Assembly (NCBI RefSeq): GCF_009604375.1 | Contig: NZ_WEGH01000003.1 | Coordinates: forward strand, 1,302,001-1,366,000 | Length of the DNA: 64,000 nt | Reading direction: 5' to 3' | Source: Actinomadura macrotermitis | GTDB lineage: Bacteria > Actinomycetota > Actinomycetes > Streptosporangiales > Streptosporangiaceae | Shown: positions 43,280 to 51,591 of the stretch, piece after piece | How the letters are laid out: each line of letters opens with the position of its first letter | How positions within the stretch are numbered: position 1 is the first letter of the stretch | Notes under the pieces: generated by a model | What the model saw: only the letters and a program-made list of their open reading frames with translations | Databases searched by the model: none | What the model was told of the DNA's origin: nothing | Made by a program: the position numbers and the translations under genes

Positions 43280-44125
43280 ATGGCCTCTCCCCCTGCGCCT
43301 TCGGCCCGGCTACGGCGCATCGGCATGGAGCTCCGGCGGCTGCGGATCGAGGCCGGCCTGTCCCAGCGAAGAGCGTCCATTCTCCTCGACCGGTCGCCCA
43401 GTTCGATCAGCCACCTGGAGAACGGCCTCTGCGAGATCCGGCCGCGCGAGCTGGACTTCATCCTCCGCCAGTGCAACCAGCCCGAGGGAGCCTTCAAGGA
43501 GGCCATGCTCGAGCTGGCCCGCGATGGCAGGAAAAAGGGCTGGTGGCGCAGCTACACAGGAGTGCTGTCGCCGGAGCACATGGACTTCATCTCCCTGGAG
43601 GACGACGCCAGGCACATCCGCACCTACGAAACTCTGATCATCCCTGGCCTGCTCCAGACCCCGATGTACGCACAAGCCGTTTTCCGCGACGCGACGCCTT
43701 CAATCGCGCGCGGTGCACTCAAAGTACGCTTGGCCCGCCAAAGCGTGATCCATAAGCCTCATGCGCCACAACTGGATGTGATCATCAGCGAGGCGGCCTT
43801 GCGGCAGATGGCAGGCGGATCCACCACGATGCAAGGACAGCTCGATCACCTCATCACCGTATCCGAGCGAACGAACGTCAACCTACGGACGCTTCCCTTG
43901 GGCATCGATTTCCACCCGGGTCTCCTCGGCCCCTTCACCATGCTGGAGATCGGCACCGTAGGCAAGTTGACCGTCGTGATGATCGAGGACCATCGAGGTA
44001 TGTCGTATGTCGAGGACGGAGATGAGGTCCGAGGCTTCGCTCGCGTCTTCACCGAACTCAATTCGCTTGCCTTGGACGAGGTCGACTCACGGACGCTAAT
44101 CCAGCGACTACGATCAGAAATATGA
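43280..44125 (+). CDS. XRE-type HTH regulator with DUF5753
   Basis: This 281-residue protein has an N-terminal helix-turn-helix (LRRLRIEAGLSQRRASILLDRSPSSISHLENG, in parts) and a C-terminal DUF5753 domain (TYETLIIPGLLQTPMYAQAVFRD; then RTLPLGIDFHPGLLGPFTMLE). This is the Scr1-family antitoxin-like architecture common in Streptomyces and relatives. The next gene is DUF397, overlapping by four bases (ATGA), the usual partner. The codon use is a little less GC-biased than in neighbouring core genes. Proposed roles in the family are developmental control or toxin-antitoxin-like pairs; which applies here is unknown. Confidence 0.93.
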   Translation: MASPPAPSARLRRIGMELRRLRIEAGLSQRRASILLDRSPSSISHLENGLCEIRPRELDFILRQCNQPEGAFKEAMLELARDGRKKGWWRSYTGVLSPEHMDFISLEDDARHIRTYETLIIPGLLQTPMYAQAVFRDATPSIARGALKVRLARQSVIHKPHAPQLDVIISEAALRQMAGGSTTMQGQLDHLITVSERTNVNLRTLPLGIDFHPGLLGPFTMLEIGTVGKLTVVMIEDHRGMSYVEDGDEVRGFARVFTELNSLALDEVDSRTLIQRLRSEI

Positions 44126-44301
44126 ACACGTGGCGTAAGAGCACCTACAGCAGTGGCAGCGACCCAAGCTCCTGCGTCGAGGTCCGCGGCCTTGACGAGG
44201 CCATCGCCGTCCGCGACTCGACCGACCCCGAAGGCCCCCGCCTCGATCTGGCTCCCCACACCTGGCGCACCCTCCTCGAAACCATCAAGACCCAGCGCTG
44301 A
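44122..44301 (+). CDS. DUF397 domain protein (59 aa)
   Basis: This small protein is typical of DUF397: MNTWRKSTYSSGSDPSSCVEV, then AIAVRDSTDPEGPRLDL and a C-terminal TWRTLLETIKTQR. It is translated from an ATG overlapping the stop codon of the upstream HTH-DUF5753 gene. The pairing of the two is characteristic of actinomycetes. The last codons and what follows downstream reappear about 9.3 kb away at 53579. Confidence 0.93.
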   Translation: MNTWRKSTYSSGSDPSSCVEVRGLDEAIAVRDSTDPEGPRLDLAPHTWRTLLETIKTQR

Positions 44302-44315
44302 CCACTGCCGCTCAG

Positions 44316-44920
44316 TTACGGCATCGGCGCAGCCACCACGGCTGATCCAGGTCGGCGAACGGATCAGGGCTCGTCCGCGTCAGCTAGAGCTCATCGAGCG
44401 GCCGGATCATCTCCCGCAACTCCCGCGTAACGCGCCGGGGCAAGACGTTCAGGGCTGGAGGGGCTGAGGGTCGTCACCGAGGGAGGACGGGTCGCACATC
44501 GGACAACCGCCCTCACCCACCAGCGGATCAGTAGGGGCGCGGGCAAACCAGGCCCAGTCCGAAGCCTCTGGTGTCGAGCGACCGAACCAGCTCCCGCAAC
44601 TCCCGCACAGCACGCCGAGGCAAAACGTCAGGGCTGGAGGAGCTGAGGATCGTCACCGAGGGAGGACAGGTCGCACATCGGACAACCGCCCTCACCCACC
44701 AGCGGACCGACAGGAGCGCGGGCAAACCGCGCCGTCCGAAGCCTCTGGTGTCGAGCGGCCGGACCAGCTCCCGCAACTCCCTCGCAGCGCGCCGAGGCAA
44801 GACGTCCAGAGCGATCTGGAGGGTCTGCCGGTCGTCATCGAAGAAGGACGGGGCGCACATCGGGCAAACCACGCCCAATCCAAAGCCCCTGGTGATGACA
44901 GGTTGTGCTGGGTCGTTCAA
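44316..44920 (-). pseudogene. decayed CxxC-protein gene with internal tandem duplication
   Basis: On the minus strand this region matches the intact gene at 53632-54063 but is broken by frameshifts and stops. The C-terminal end is recognisable (SPDPFADLDQPWWLRRCRN, stop at 44316), as is the first CxxC block (VVCPMCAPSFFDDDRQTLQ near 44840-44880) with LPRRAARELRELVRPLD. Between them the segment from WFAR to LVRPLD is repeated, and part is read in the wrong frame with a stop at 44528. The N-terminal 60 or so residues are missing. Not expected to give a functional protein. Confidence 0.7.
44394..44894. repeat. three tandem repeats of about 180 bp
   Basis: Units begin TCGAGCG at 44394, 44574 and 44751, giving periods of 180 and 177 bp. 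The third unit is shorter (about 144 bp) and more diverged. Both periods are multiples of three, so the duplication was in frame when it occurred. The units lie inside the decayed CxxC-protein gene. Confidence 0.85.
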
Positions 44921-45091
44921 CCCGTCCGCTAGGGCGTGTATCGAAAGCGCCGGTCACAGCCCCGTTGTTCTGAGGCAGGAATAAACCGCTACTTCAGCGG
45001 TGGATGTGGCGAGTACGGTGTGGCTGTGGGCCGGGGATCGCGTGCAGCGGCGGCTCACGGAGACGGATTCGCGGACGCGAAGGGGCGAATA

Positions 45092-45454
45092 GTGCCAGGT
45101 GCTGAGCTGCGAGGGGTGACTTTGGACTGTGCCGACCCGCAGACGCTGGCGGGCTTCTACGGTGCACTGACCGGGATGCGCGAGCTCTTCAGTACGGGCG
45201 AGTTCGTCGCTCTGACGAACGGCTCCGGCTGTGATCTGGGATTCCAGCGGGTTGACGGATACCGGGCTCCGCAGTGGCCGGGTCAGGACGTGCCACAACA
45301 GTTCCACCTGGATTTCCGCGCTGACGACCTCGATGCGATGGAAGAGCTGGCGCTGGAACTCGGCGCGACCAAACCAGACCATCAGCCCGGCGACGGACGC
45401 TGGCGGGTCCTCCTGGATCCGGCTGGTCACCCCTTCTGCCTGACGTCTTCCTGA
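45092..45454 (+). CDS. VOC family protein (glyoxalase/dioxygenase fold)
   Basis: This 120-residue protein has the VOC beta-alpha-beta-beta-beta pattern: LRGVTLDCADPQTLAGFYGALTGM, then a QQFHLDFRADDLDAMEELALELGA strand-helix and a terminal VLLDPAGHPFCLTSS. The GTG at 45092 is chosen because AAGGGG lies six to seven bases upstream; longer readings have no conserved sequence. It is probably a small glyoxalase-like or antibiotic-binding protein, and the ligand is unknown. A second VOC protein is at 55960. Confidence 0.85.
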   Translation: MPGAELRGVTLDCADPQTLAGFYGALTGMRELFSTGEFVALTNGSGCDLGFQRVDGYRAPQWPGQDVPQQFHLDFRADDLDAMEELALELGATKPDHQPGDGRWRVLLDPAGHPFCLTSS

Positions 45455-45565
45455 CATCGTCGGCGTGACAGGAACCCCCCGTCAGATGCCATAGCGCTCA
45501 GGCTTGGGCGAGCTGTTCATCAGCTGCTGGCCGCCTCGGAGAGGGCATGGCGTCGAATGTGCTGG

Positions 45566-46449
45566 TCACAGCCACTCGTTGATGGCCGCCACCAGGACGG
45601 TTGCCTCGTATCCGACCGCGAGTTCGTCGTACCTCGTGGCCACGGCACGATGTCCCTTGAGGCGATTGATGCCGCACTCGACTGCGTTCCGAGCCTTGTA
45701 GCCCCCCAGGACGAACTTCGGTGGACGGCCGCCGCAGAAGCCAAGTTTCCTTCGCTTGCGGGCCTGGTCGGCCTTGTCCGGGATGGTGCACTGGATGCCG
45801 TGTCTGCGCAGGTAGGAGCGGTCCTTGCGGAAGGCGTACGCCTTGTCGGCACGTACTCGGTTCGGCGTGGTGCGTGCTCTGGCCGGCCCCAGGCGACGCA
45901 CGCGGATCTTCTTCAGGACGGGTTCAAACTGCGGGGAATCGCCACGCTGCCCGGCCGTGATCACGATCGACATGGGTTTCTGGCCCTGCTCGACGGCCAG
46001 GTGCAGCTTGGTGGTCAGGCCGCCACGCGAGCGTCCGTGCCCGTGGTCGTCCGGCTCGGTGGCGACACCACCGGGCGATTCGACCCGCAGGCCCCCCTTT
46101 TCCGCGCCCCGGCGGCATGCTGGTGAGCCCGGCAGACGGTGGAGTCGACGTTGATGTCCCAGGTGATCAGCTGCTTCGCGTCAACCTGGGCCTGCAGCTC
46201 GGCGAGGATCCGTTGCCAGGTGCCGTCCCGCTGCCAGCGTCGGAACAGGTCGTACATCCGACCCCAGGGCCCGTACCGCTCCGGCACATCCCGCCACGGC
46301 GTCCCGGTTCGCGTCCGCCACCGTATGCCGGCGACCAGCCTCCGCCTGGCCCAGATCGGCGACCGGCCCGGCTTCGCGCCCATCGGCAACAACGACTCCA
46401 GCCGGGCCCACTGCGCATCCGTCAGATCTCCACGTGCCACAGGACACAA
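45566..46449 (-). CDS. IS5 family transposase read across a frameshift
   Basis: The first frame (46449 to 46015; GTG at 46440 is an alternative start) begins VARGDLTDAQWARLESLLP and includes the DDE-type first half (TWDINVDSTVCRAHQHAAGARK). The second frame (to 45566) has VESPGGVATEPDDHGHGRSRGG, LTTKLHLAVEQGQKPMSIVITAGQ, RADKAYAFRKDRSYLRRHGI and the C-terminal GINRLKGHRAVATRYDELAV. They are joined by a -1 shift at an A4G6 run at 46092-46101. That is the arrangement of the IS427-type IS5 elements, where frameshifting makes the full transposase. Both frames are otherwise intact. Confidence 0.85.
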
Positions 46450-46471
46450 GATCTACTTCCGGGACAACACA
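45566..46471 (-). mobile_element. IS5-family insertion sequence
   Basis: The element includes the frameshifted transposase. Its right end lies near 46471, where GGTGTGTTGTCCCGG (minus strand) resembles the end of the IS5 remnant at 50143, and a CCTAGG follows in both. A matching left end was not found in 45455-45565, so the boundary there is uncertain. Confidence 0.65.
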
Positions 46472-46758
46472 CCTAGGGTGTGTCCGGCGTGACCTCTCCT
46501 GGGCCGGGCGCTTTGCACTGGGGGGTGCGCGCCTCCCGGCGGCACACTCGTGCGGCCCCGATTCCTCGCCCGGCACTCGGGGCCCGTTCATCAGCGGCGG
46601 GGTGCTGTCCCGGTGGCCGGCGCCCGTCCGTCTGTCCCCGCGTGAGCTGGCCCCGGGCGGCAGCGCGCCGGCCGTGCCTGCGGCGCACTGTTGGTTCTAC
46701 TGCTTTGTGGCCCGCCGCCGTTGCACCACGCGGGGACGGACCACATGGGAGGGGCATG
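46450..46758. other. 309-bp region with no recognised gene
   Basis: Between the IS5 element and the hemopexin-repeat gene. Open frames here show no domain, ribosome-binding site or codon bias. CCTAGG at 46472-46477 marks the likely IS edge. Confidence 0.5.
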
Positions 46759-48570
46759 TCAGATGGTGTATCGCACGTAACGCTCGCCCTTGAACAGGTA
46801 GACGTCCTTTCCGCTGCCGGGGCCGGCGCAGCCGGCCTGGAGGTTATAGGCGAACTCGGTGTCGGCCAGTCGCGGCCAGCCGGTGATGATGTTCTGGACG
46901 CCGTTGCGGATCCGTTCGTTGCGGCAGTCGTAGCGCACGTACTTGTCGCCTTTGAACAGGTAGACGTCGGTGGAGCTGCCGGGGACGCTGCAGGCGGCCT
47001 CGAGGTCGCTGGTGAAGTTCGTGCCCCTCAGGCCAGGCCAGCCGTCGGAGAGCCTGCCGATGCCGGCCCGCTCGTTGCGGCAGTCGTAGTTGACGTACTG
47101 GTCGCCTTTGAACAGGTAGACGTGGGTCGTACTGCCCGGAATGAGGCAGGCGGCGTCGAGGTCGCGGGTGAAGTTCGTGCCCCTCAGACCAGGCCAGCCG
47201 TCGGAGAGCTTCTTGGTGCCGTAGCCGATGTCCTCGCTGCGGCAGTCGTAGCGGACGTACTGATCTCCTTGGAACAGGTAGACGTCCGTAGGGCTGCCCG
47301 GAGCGAGGCAGGCGGCGTCGAGATCGCGGGTGAAAGAGGAGCCGAGCAGCCCGGTCCAGCCGGTGGCGAGGAACTGGAAGCTCCCCTCCGGAGGAGGTCC
47401 CGGAGGGGTCTCGCCCGTGTACTTCACGTGCAGGGCGAAGTGGCCCATCCCCGAGGAGCGCGCATTGAACTGCAAGGTCATGCGCTGGCCTTCGGTGTAA
47501 TACAGCGCCTTCAGGTCCGATCGGTTGAGGGCGAAGCCGCGGGTGAGGACCATGTCGTCGTGGTTGCGCAGGGCTTCCCAGAACGTCGCCAGGAGGTCCA
47601 TCGCGACGATCATGTAGCCGAGCATGTCCGCACCGGGGACGAAGTTCAGCGCGAAGTCGACCAGGCTCAGCGAGTCGACGGCGTCCCCGAGCGCCTTCCC
47701 GAGCGCGGTGTACCACGCGTCGTTGGACTGGTCGGCCTCCCAGCACGTGATCATCAAGGCGCTGAGATTGCCGGTGAAACCGGCGTCGAAGAACGCCATC
47801 CTCCCGGTGCCGTGTTCGCCGGGGATGGGGTAGTCGTTGTTGCCGGACACCTGGCGGGTCTCGCCGGTGCGCGTGTGGAACTTGTAGTTGTGGGACTGAC
47901 AGGCCGCGGTCCAGTAGATCTCGTCCCGTCCGCCCCACTGGTCGCCGGCCGCCTGGCGGCAGCGGAACCCGGCCCACTCCAGCTTCGCCCTGAACGGCGT
48001 GTTGGATGCCGCCTCATCCGTGGGCGCGCTGCCAGCTGTCTGTTCCTGAGCAGCGGTACCGAACTGGGCGCCGTTGAACAGGGTCAGGCCGTAGCCGTAG
48101 GCATCGGCTGCTTCGCTGAACGCATCTGTCTCCAACTGCTCCCCCGCCAGCAGGCGGGTGCGGTTGACCCACGCGACGTTGGGCTGGTCGGCCGCCAGTT
48201 CCCCGACGGCCCGGATGCGCTCAGCGACGTCCTCGGGCGTGAACGGCTCGTCGAGGCCACGCCGCACGACCGCCTGCGGCACCAGCGCCACCGTGCCCGC
48301 ATCCCGCTGCTCACGGTAGGCCTGACCCAGCGCCCACACCTCGCCCTCCCCCAGCACACCGACCAGCGGCGCCAGGAACGACTGCTCCCACTCGGTCAGC
48401 TCCCGCCCCGTCTCCGCGCGCGCCGCAGTGTGCAGCCACACCCTGTCGCCACATTCGTTTCCGGGTTCTGGCGCCGCTGCCGCCGACGTGACGCGACAGC
48501 CGGCGCTCCCGCCAGCATCCGCCGCCATCGGTCCAAGCGCTCCTGCCCGCCCTCGACAGATGCTTGCCAC
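46759..48570 (-). CDS. hemopexin-repeat protein
   Basis: This protein of up to 603 residues has a C-terminal third (roughly the last 205 residues) made of four hemopexin-type repeats of about 50 residues each. Each contains a copy of VYLFKGDQYVRYDCR (variants QGDQYVRYD, KGDQYVNYD, KGDKYVRYD, KGERYVRYT), preceded by TRDLDAACLAPGS-like and GWPGLRGTNF segments. The N-terminal region is helical (LTEWEQSFLAPLVGVLGEGEVWALG), and the middle carries DEIYWTAACQSHNYKFHTRTG and a hydrophobic patch (MLGYMIVAMDLLATF). No signal peptide is seen. The true start may be ATG at 48590 in another frame (MTANTSTWQASVEGG, after GGAGACC), implying a one-base frameshift near 48430-48500. Function is unknown. Confidence 0.7.
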   Translation of the reverse strand: MASICRGRAGALGPMAADAGGSAGCRVTSAAAAPEPGNECGDRVWLHTAARAETGRELTEWEQSFLAPLVGVLGEGEVWALGQAYREQRDAGTVALVPQAVVRRGLDEPFTPEDVAERIRAVGELAADQPNVAWVNRTRLLAGEQLETDAFSEAADAYGYGLTLFNGAQFGTAAQEQTAGSAPTDEAASNTPFRAKLEWAGFRCRQAAGDQWGGRDEIYWTAACQSHNYKFHTRTGETRQVSGNNDYPIPGEHGTGRMAFFDAGFTGNLSALMITCWEADQSNDAWYTALGKALGDAVDSLSLVDFALNFVPGADMLGYMIVAMDLLATFWEALRNHDDMVLTRGFALNRSDLKALYYTEGQRMTLQFNARSSGMGHFALHVKYTGETPPGPPPEGSFQFLATGWTGLLGSSFTRDLDAACLAPGSPTDVYLFQGDQYVRYDCRSEDIGYGTKKLSDGWPGLRGTNFTRDLDAACLIPGSTTHVYLFKGDQYVNYDCRNERAGIGRLSDGWPGLRGTNFTSDLEAACSVPGSSTDVYLFKGDKYVRYDCRNERIRNGVQNIITGWPRLADTEFAYNLQAGCAGPGSGKDVYLFKGERYVRYTI

Positions 48571-48865
48571 GTGCTGGTGTTCGCCGTCATCTGGTCTCCA
48601 TCTCGAAGCACTTCAGCCGTGGCATGAAGGCGTGTCGGGCGAGCCCGAACCACCCCATATCGCATGAATATTCGGTTTTGCGGCATGTCGGGCTGTGAAC
48701 CCAAAGATCTCGATGCTGCCCCGGCAACGGCCTCTACAAAAGGACAGCGGTTGGCGCTAAGCGTCCTGTGCCATCGATGTTCGAGCGCCACCTGCCCGGG
48801 GGATGCCGGCTGGTTCGTGTAGTCGCGCCCGAGCGGAACCCGCAGGCGCGACCACGCTACAAAAG

Positions 48866-49078
48866 CTATTCGGGACGGACCTGCGCGGCCTGCATGCCCT
48901 TTTGGCCTTGTTCGGCGACAAAGGACACCTTCTGCCCCTCCTTGAGGGCCTTGAAGCCGTCAACCTCGATGGCCTTGAAGTGGACGAACAGGTCCTCGCC
49001 CCCACCGTCAGGGGCGATGAAGCCGAACCCCTTCTCATCGTTGAAGAACTTCACAGTGCCGGTCTGTCGGTTGCTCAC
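48866..49078 (-). CDS. cold-shock protein (CspA family)
   Basis: This 70-residue OB-fold RNA/DNA-binding protein has both ribonucleoprotein motifs, KGFGFIAP (RNP1) and DLFVHF (RNP2), and opens with TGTVKFFNDE. It ends VSFVAEQGQKGMQAAQVRPE. The length is normal. GTG at 49078 is taken as the start, with GGAGAG about 12 bases upstream. A small GGGG/CCCC hairpin lies at about 49100-49117 in its leader. It may act as an RNA chaperone or antiterminator. It sits inside the accessory island, so it may be a recent arrival. Confidence 0.92.
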   Translation of the reverse strand: MSNRQTGTVKFFNDEKGFGFIAPDGGGEDLFVHFKAIEVDGFKALKEGQKVSFVAEQGQKGMQAAQVRPE

Positions 49079-49231
49079 GCTGTCGCCGATCTCTCCAAGG
49101 GGGTGATAATCAACCCCAATCACAGCACCCTTGCCCCTCCGAGGTATTGCACTAACCGCTGACGTGCCCTCGGCCGCTGATAGCTGGATGCCGTTCGAGG
49201 ACGAAGCCGACGCGCAGAAATCCGCGTCGCT

Positions 49232-49521
49232 GATGGCGACGCACAGCTCGCCCTGGCCGCGCACATCCCCGGCCTGGCCACGGCCACTACCTGGAACAAA
49301 TCCGGCAACGGCTGGGCCTCCACCGTGCACGCCGCCGGCGCCGCGGACTACGACGTCGTCCAGCACGACGACCGGAACCTGTGGGACGAACTCGAGAGCG
49401 CCTACCGGTGGTGGCCGGCCTGCGGCCGTCCCGGTCGCGACCGCTACGACCTGACCGTCACCCCCGACCACAGCCGCATCTGGCTCGACCACACCGGCCG
49501 CCTCATCGCCTGCTGGCCCAT
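49232..49521 (+). pseudogene. C-terminal remnant of a SAM-dependent methyltransferase (PIMT-like)
   Basis: The frame encodes LALAAHIPGLATATTWNKSGNGW (in parts), then DYDVVQHDDRNLWDELESAYRWW and GRPGRDRYDLTVTPDHSRIWLDH. The W-DE-x-E-AYRWW and TVTP-x-x-x-x-x-WLD tail resembles the ends of protein-L-isoaspartate methyltransferase-like proteins in actinomycetes. The SAM-binding N-terminal part is absent and no start is seen. It is cut by rearrangement at the 5' end and runs into the IS5/GNAT remnant at the 3' end. Family assignment is by eye. Confidence 0.5.
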
Positions 49522-49553
49522 CCGACAGCTTCAATACCGCACGATTGTGGTGT

Positions 49554-49790
49554 TCAGGATCGCCCTGGCTGGAGGGACAGTTTCAGCATCAGTACGTTGA
49601 AGAGCGGGGCGTCGGGGCGCAGTTGTCCTTGCTGTTTCCAGCCCCAGCCGGTGTAGGCGGCGGTCGCAGTGTTGTCCGGCCGCACGAGCAGCGTGGCCCG
49701 TTCCTCTTGGCGGGGGGCGAGGAGATCTTCGCGCAGGGCGTGGCCGATGCCGCGCCCGCTGTACTTCTTGTCGACCATGAGTTCGGAGAC
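49554..49790 (-). pseudogene. C-terminal half of a GNAT acetyltransferase
   Basis: The minus-strand frame contains ELMVDKKYSGRGIGHALREDLL (in parts), RATLLVRPDNTATAAYTGWGWK and LFNVLMLKLSLQPGRS: acetyl-CoA motif A and the C-terminal GNAT strands. The N-terminal half is replaced, in frame, by an IS5 transposase fragment. A chimeric product is unlikely to work as an acetyltransferase. Confidence 0.65.
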
Positions 49791-50143
49791 CGCAGCGTGC
49801 TGATGCGCCCGCACGATCGTGGAACCCACGCTGACGGTCCAGTCGAGCCGGCCGATCGTCCCATCGGCCGCCCACCCGCGGTAGCGCTCGTAGACCGACT
49901 TCCAGTTGCCATACCGCTCCGGCAGATCCCGCCACGGCGCACCCGTCGCCGGCTCCACAGGATCCCGTTCAACACCGTCCGATGATCCAGCCAACGGGCA
50001 CCCTGACGCGGCTGACCAGGAAGAAGAGGCCCGATCCGCAACCACGCGGCATCAGTGAGCTCATGACGACGCACCATGCTCACCTTCACAACCCAGCCAA
50101 CAGATCGACCTCAGCCAAACACCAAGATCTGCCGGACACGACC
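49791..50143 (-). mobile_element. truncated IS5-family element
   Basis: The transposase start is at 50077 (MVRRHELTDAAWLRIGPLLPG), but the frame shifts near 49960, an internal segment is lost after DGT, and the sequence ends at RAHQHAA near 49791. The outer end (GTCGTGTCCGGCAGATCTTGG on the minus strand, 50143 downwards) looks like an IS5 terminal repeat, and CCTAGG lies next to it at 50142-50147. The other end is missing, replaced by the acetyltransferase fragment. Confidence 0.7.
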
Positions 50144-50226
50144 TAGGAGTTCACCGCGTTCAGCGCCAGACCGATGGCCGGGGTCCAACCGGTGATCGCA
50201 GACTGCTCCCACCAGGTTGAAAACGC

Positions 50227-51591
50227 TCACTGCCTGCTGGGGAGGGTGATGTGCCAGGTTCCGGCGGGGGTGATCCAGATGAGGACGCCGGGCCAGGGCT
50301 GGAACAGGCGCCATCCGGTTGTCTCGTTGGTCCGGGTTGTCTGCTTGGTCCGGTGGTGGCGTCGGCACAGCGGTGCGAGGTTGCATCCGCAGGTGGTGCC
50401 GCGTGTGCCGTAAGGCGTGGTGTGGTCGATGTCGCAGTGTTCGGAGCGCCGGTTGCAGGTGGGGAACACACAGGTCGCGTGCCGGGCTTCGATCTGGCGC
50501 CGCAGCGCGGCGGGTGGCCGGTAGCCGGGCTTGCCGTGCCCGCAGGTGGTGTCGCGCAGCGGGGCCAGCCGTTCGTGCAGGTCTTGGACGGTGCGTGCGG
50601 CGAGGCGGGGCAGGTCGGCCAGTCGCCCGTGGAACTCCACGTGCGCGCGCAGTTCTTCCAGCCTGCGCTGTGCGGCGTGGCCGACCATCTCGGCGACCGA
50701 GTCACCGATCTCTTCGGACGTGTCCGGGACGGCGGGCGTCGAGGCCGGAGGCTCCGCATCCACCGGGGGAGCGTGGAGGGCCTCGGGAAGCGGGATGCCG
50801 CGCAGGAGTTGCAGGGCCAGGTCGGCGCGGATCTGGTCGATCAGCCGGGCGTCGCCGTCCTGTTTGAGGCCGTGCGCGACAGCGGTGAGCTTGTTGTGGA
50901 CGGCTGTGGCGTCGTCGGCGGGGATGTCGATCAGGGCCAGGCCGGCGGCGCCGTGGCCGCTCTCCCACAACTCCAACCGCCGCCCTTTGACCGTCTTGCG
51001 GGTCTGCTCCTCGAGCTCCGCAGGCGCCAGGCGGCGCACCAGGCGCTTGATCTTGCCGCGCAGCTGACCCGTCGTGCGCTCCTCCACCCCGTCCAGCACG
51101 GTGTCTTCGACGCGGGCGCACAGCGAGTCGGGCAGGTGGTCGGTGGCGTCGCTGATGGCGCGGGCCTTGGCCAGGTCGATCCGCCCGGCCTGCAGTGCCT
51201 CCTGGGTTCCGGGAAGCTGGTGGGTGAGGCGTTCGGCCAGGTGCACCAGCGTCGCCGCGGCGTTCCCGGTCACCGCCAGCGCGACCGAGACCTCCTCCAA
51301 CAGCGACTCGCGCGCCGACAACACCCGGTAGTCGGGATCGTGGTGCTCGTCCTGGGCGTGGCGGCGGGCGGCGAGCTCGGCGATCGCCGCGAGCTCCTGC
51401 GCCTGCGCCCAGGAAGCCTGGCGCCGCGCCGCGGCCATCCGCTCACACAACTCCGCATCACTCAGGTCGGCCAGCCGGTTCTTATCGCCCGACAGGCACA
51501 CCGCCAACTGCGGACCGGGCGGGAACCACGAACGGTCCTCCCACTCCCGCTCCTCACCACGAAACGCCTTGACCTCGGCCAGAGAAGCCAT
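50227..51591 (-). CDS. HNH endonuclease with DUF222 (13E12 repeat family-like)
   Basis: This 454-residue protein has a long helical DUF222 domain (about 30-330; LAVCLSGDKNRLADLSDAELCER, then ARAISDATDHLPDSL and LRGKIKRLVRRLAP). The C-terminal HNH nuclease is at about 375-425: HATCVFPTCNRRSEHCDIDHTTPYGTRG (in parts), then CGCNLAPLCRRHHRTK. The Cys residues and D-H-x-x-P-Y of the HNH motif are intact. Such proteins are multicopy in mycobacteria (REP13E12) and other actinomycetes and behave like mobile genes. ATG at 51591 starts it. A tandem-repeat array lies directly upstream. Confidence 0.93.
   Translation of the reverse strand: MASLAEVKAFRGEEREWEDRSWFPPGPQLAVCLSGDKNRLADLSDAELCERMAAARRQASWAQAQELAAIAELAARRHAQDEHHDPDYRVLSARESLLEEVSVALAVTGNAAATLVHLAERLTHQLPGTQEALQAGRIDLAKARAISDATDHLPDSLCARVEDTVLDGVEERTTGQLRGKIKRLVRRLAPAELEEQTRKTVKGRRLELWESGHGAAGLALIDIPADDATAVHNKLTAVAHGLKQDGDARLIDQIRADLALQLLRGIPLPEALHAPPVDAEPPASTPAVPDTSEEIGDSVAEMVGHAAQRRLEELRAHVEFHGRLADLPRLAARTVQDLHERLAPLRDTTCGHGKPGYRPPAALRRQIEARHATCVFPTCNRRSEHCDIDHTTPYGTRGTTCGCNLAPLCRRHHRTKQTTRTNETTGWRLFQPWPGVLIWITPAGTWHITLPSRQ

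Noticed and set aside
45461..46493. CGGCGTGAC on both sides of the IS5 element (45461-45469 and 46485-46493) as a 9-bp target duplication
   Set aside because: IS5 elements of this type usually make 2-4-bp duplications, and the repeats do not abut recognisable ends, so it is probably chance.
46473..46757. 94-codon minus-strand frame beside the IS5 element
   Set aside because: Arginine- and proline-rich translation typical of non-coding GC-rich DNA, with no start signal.
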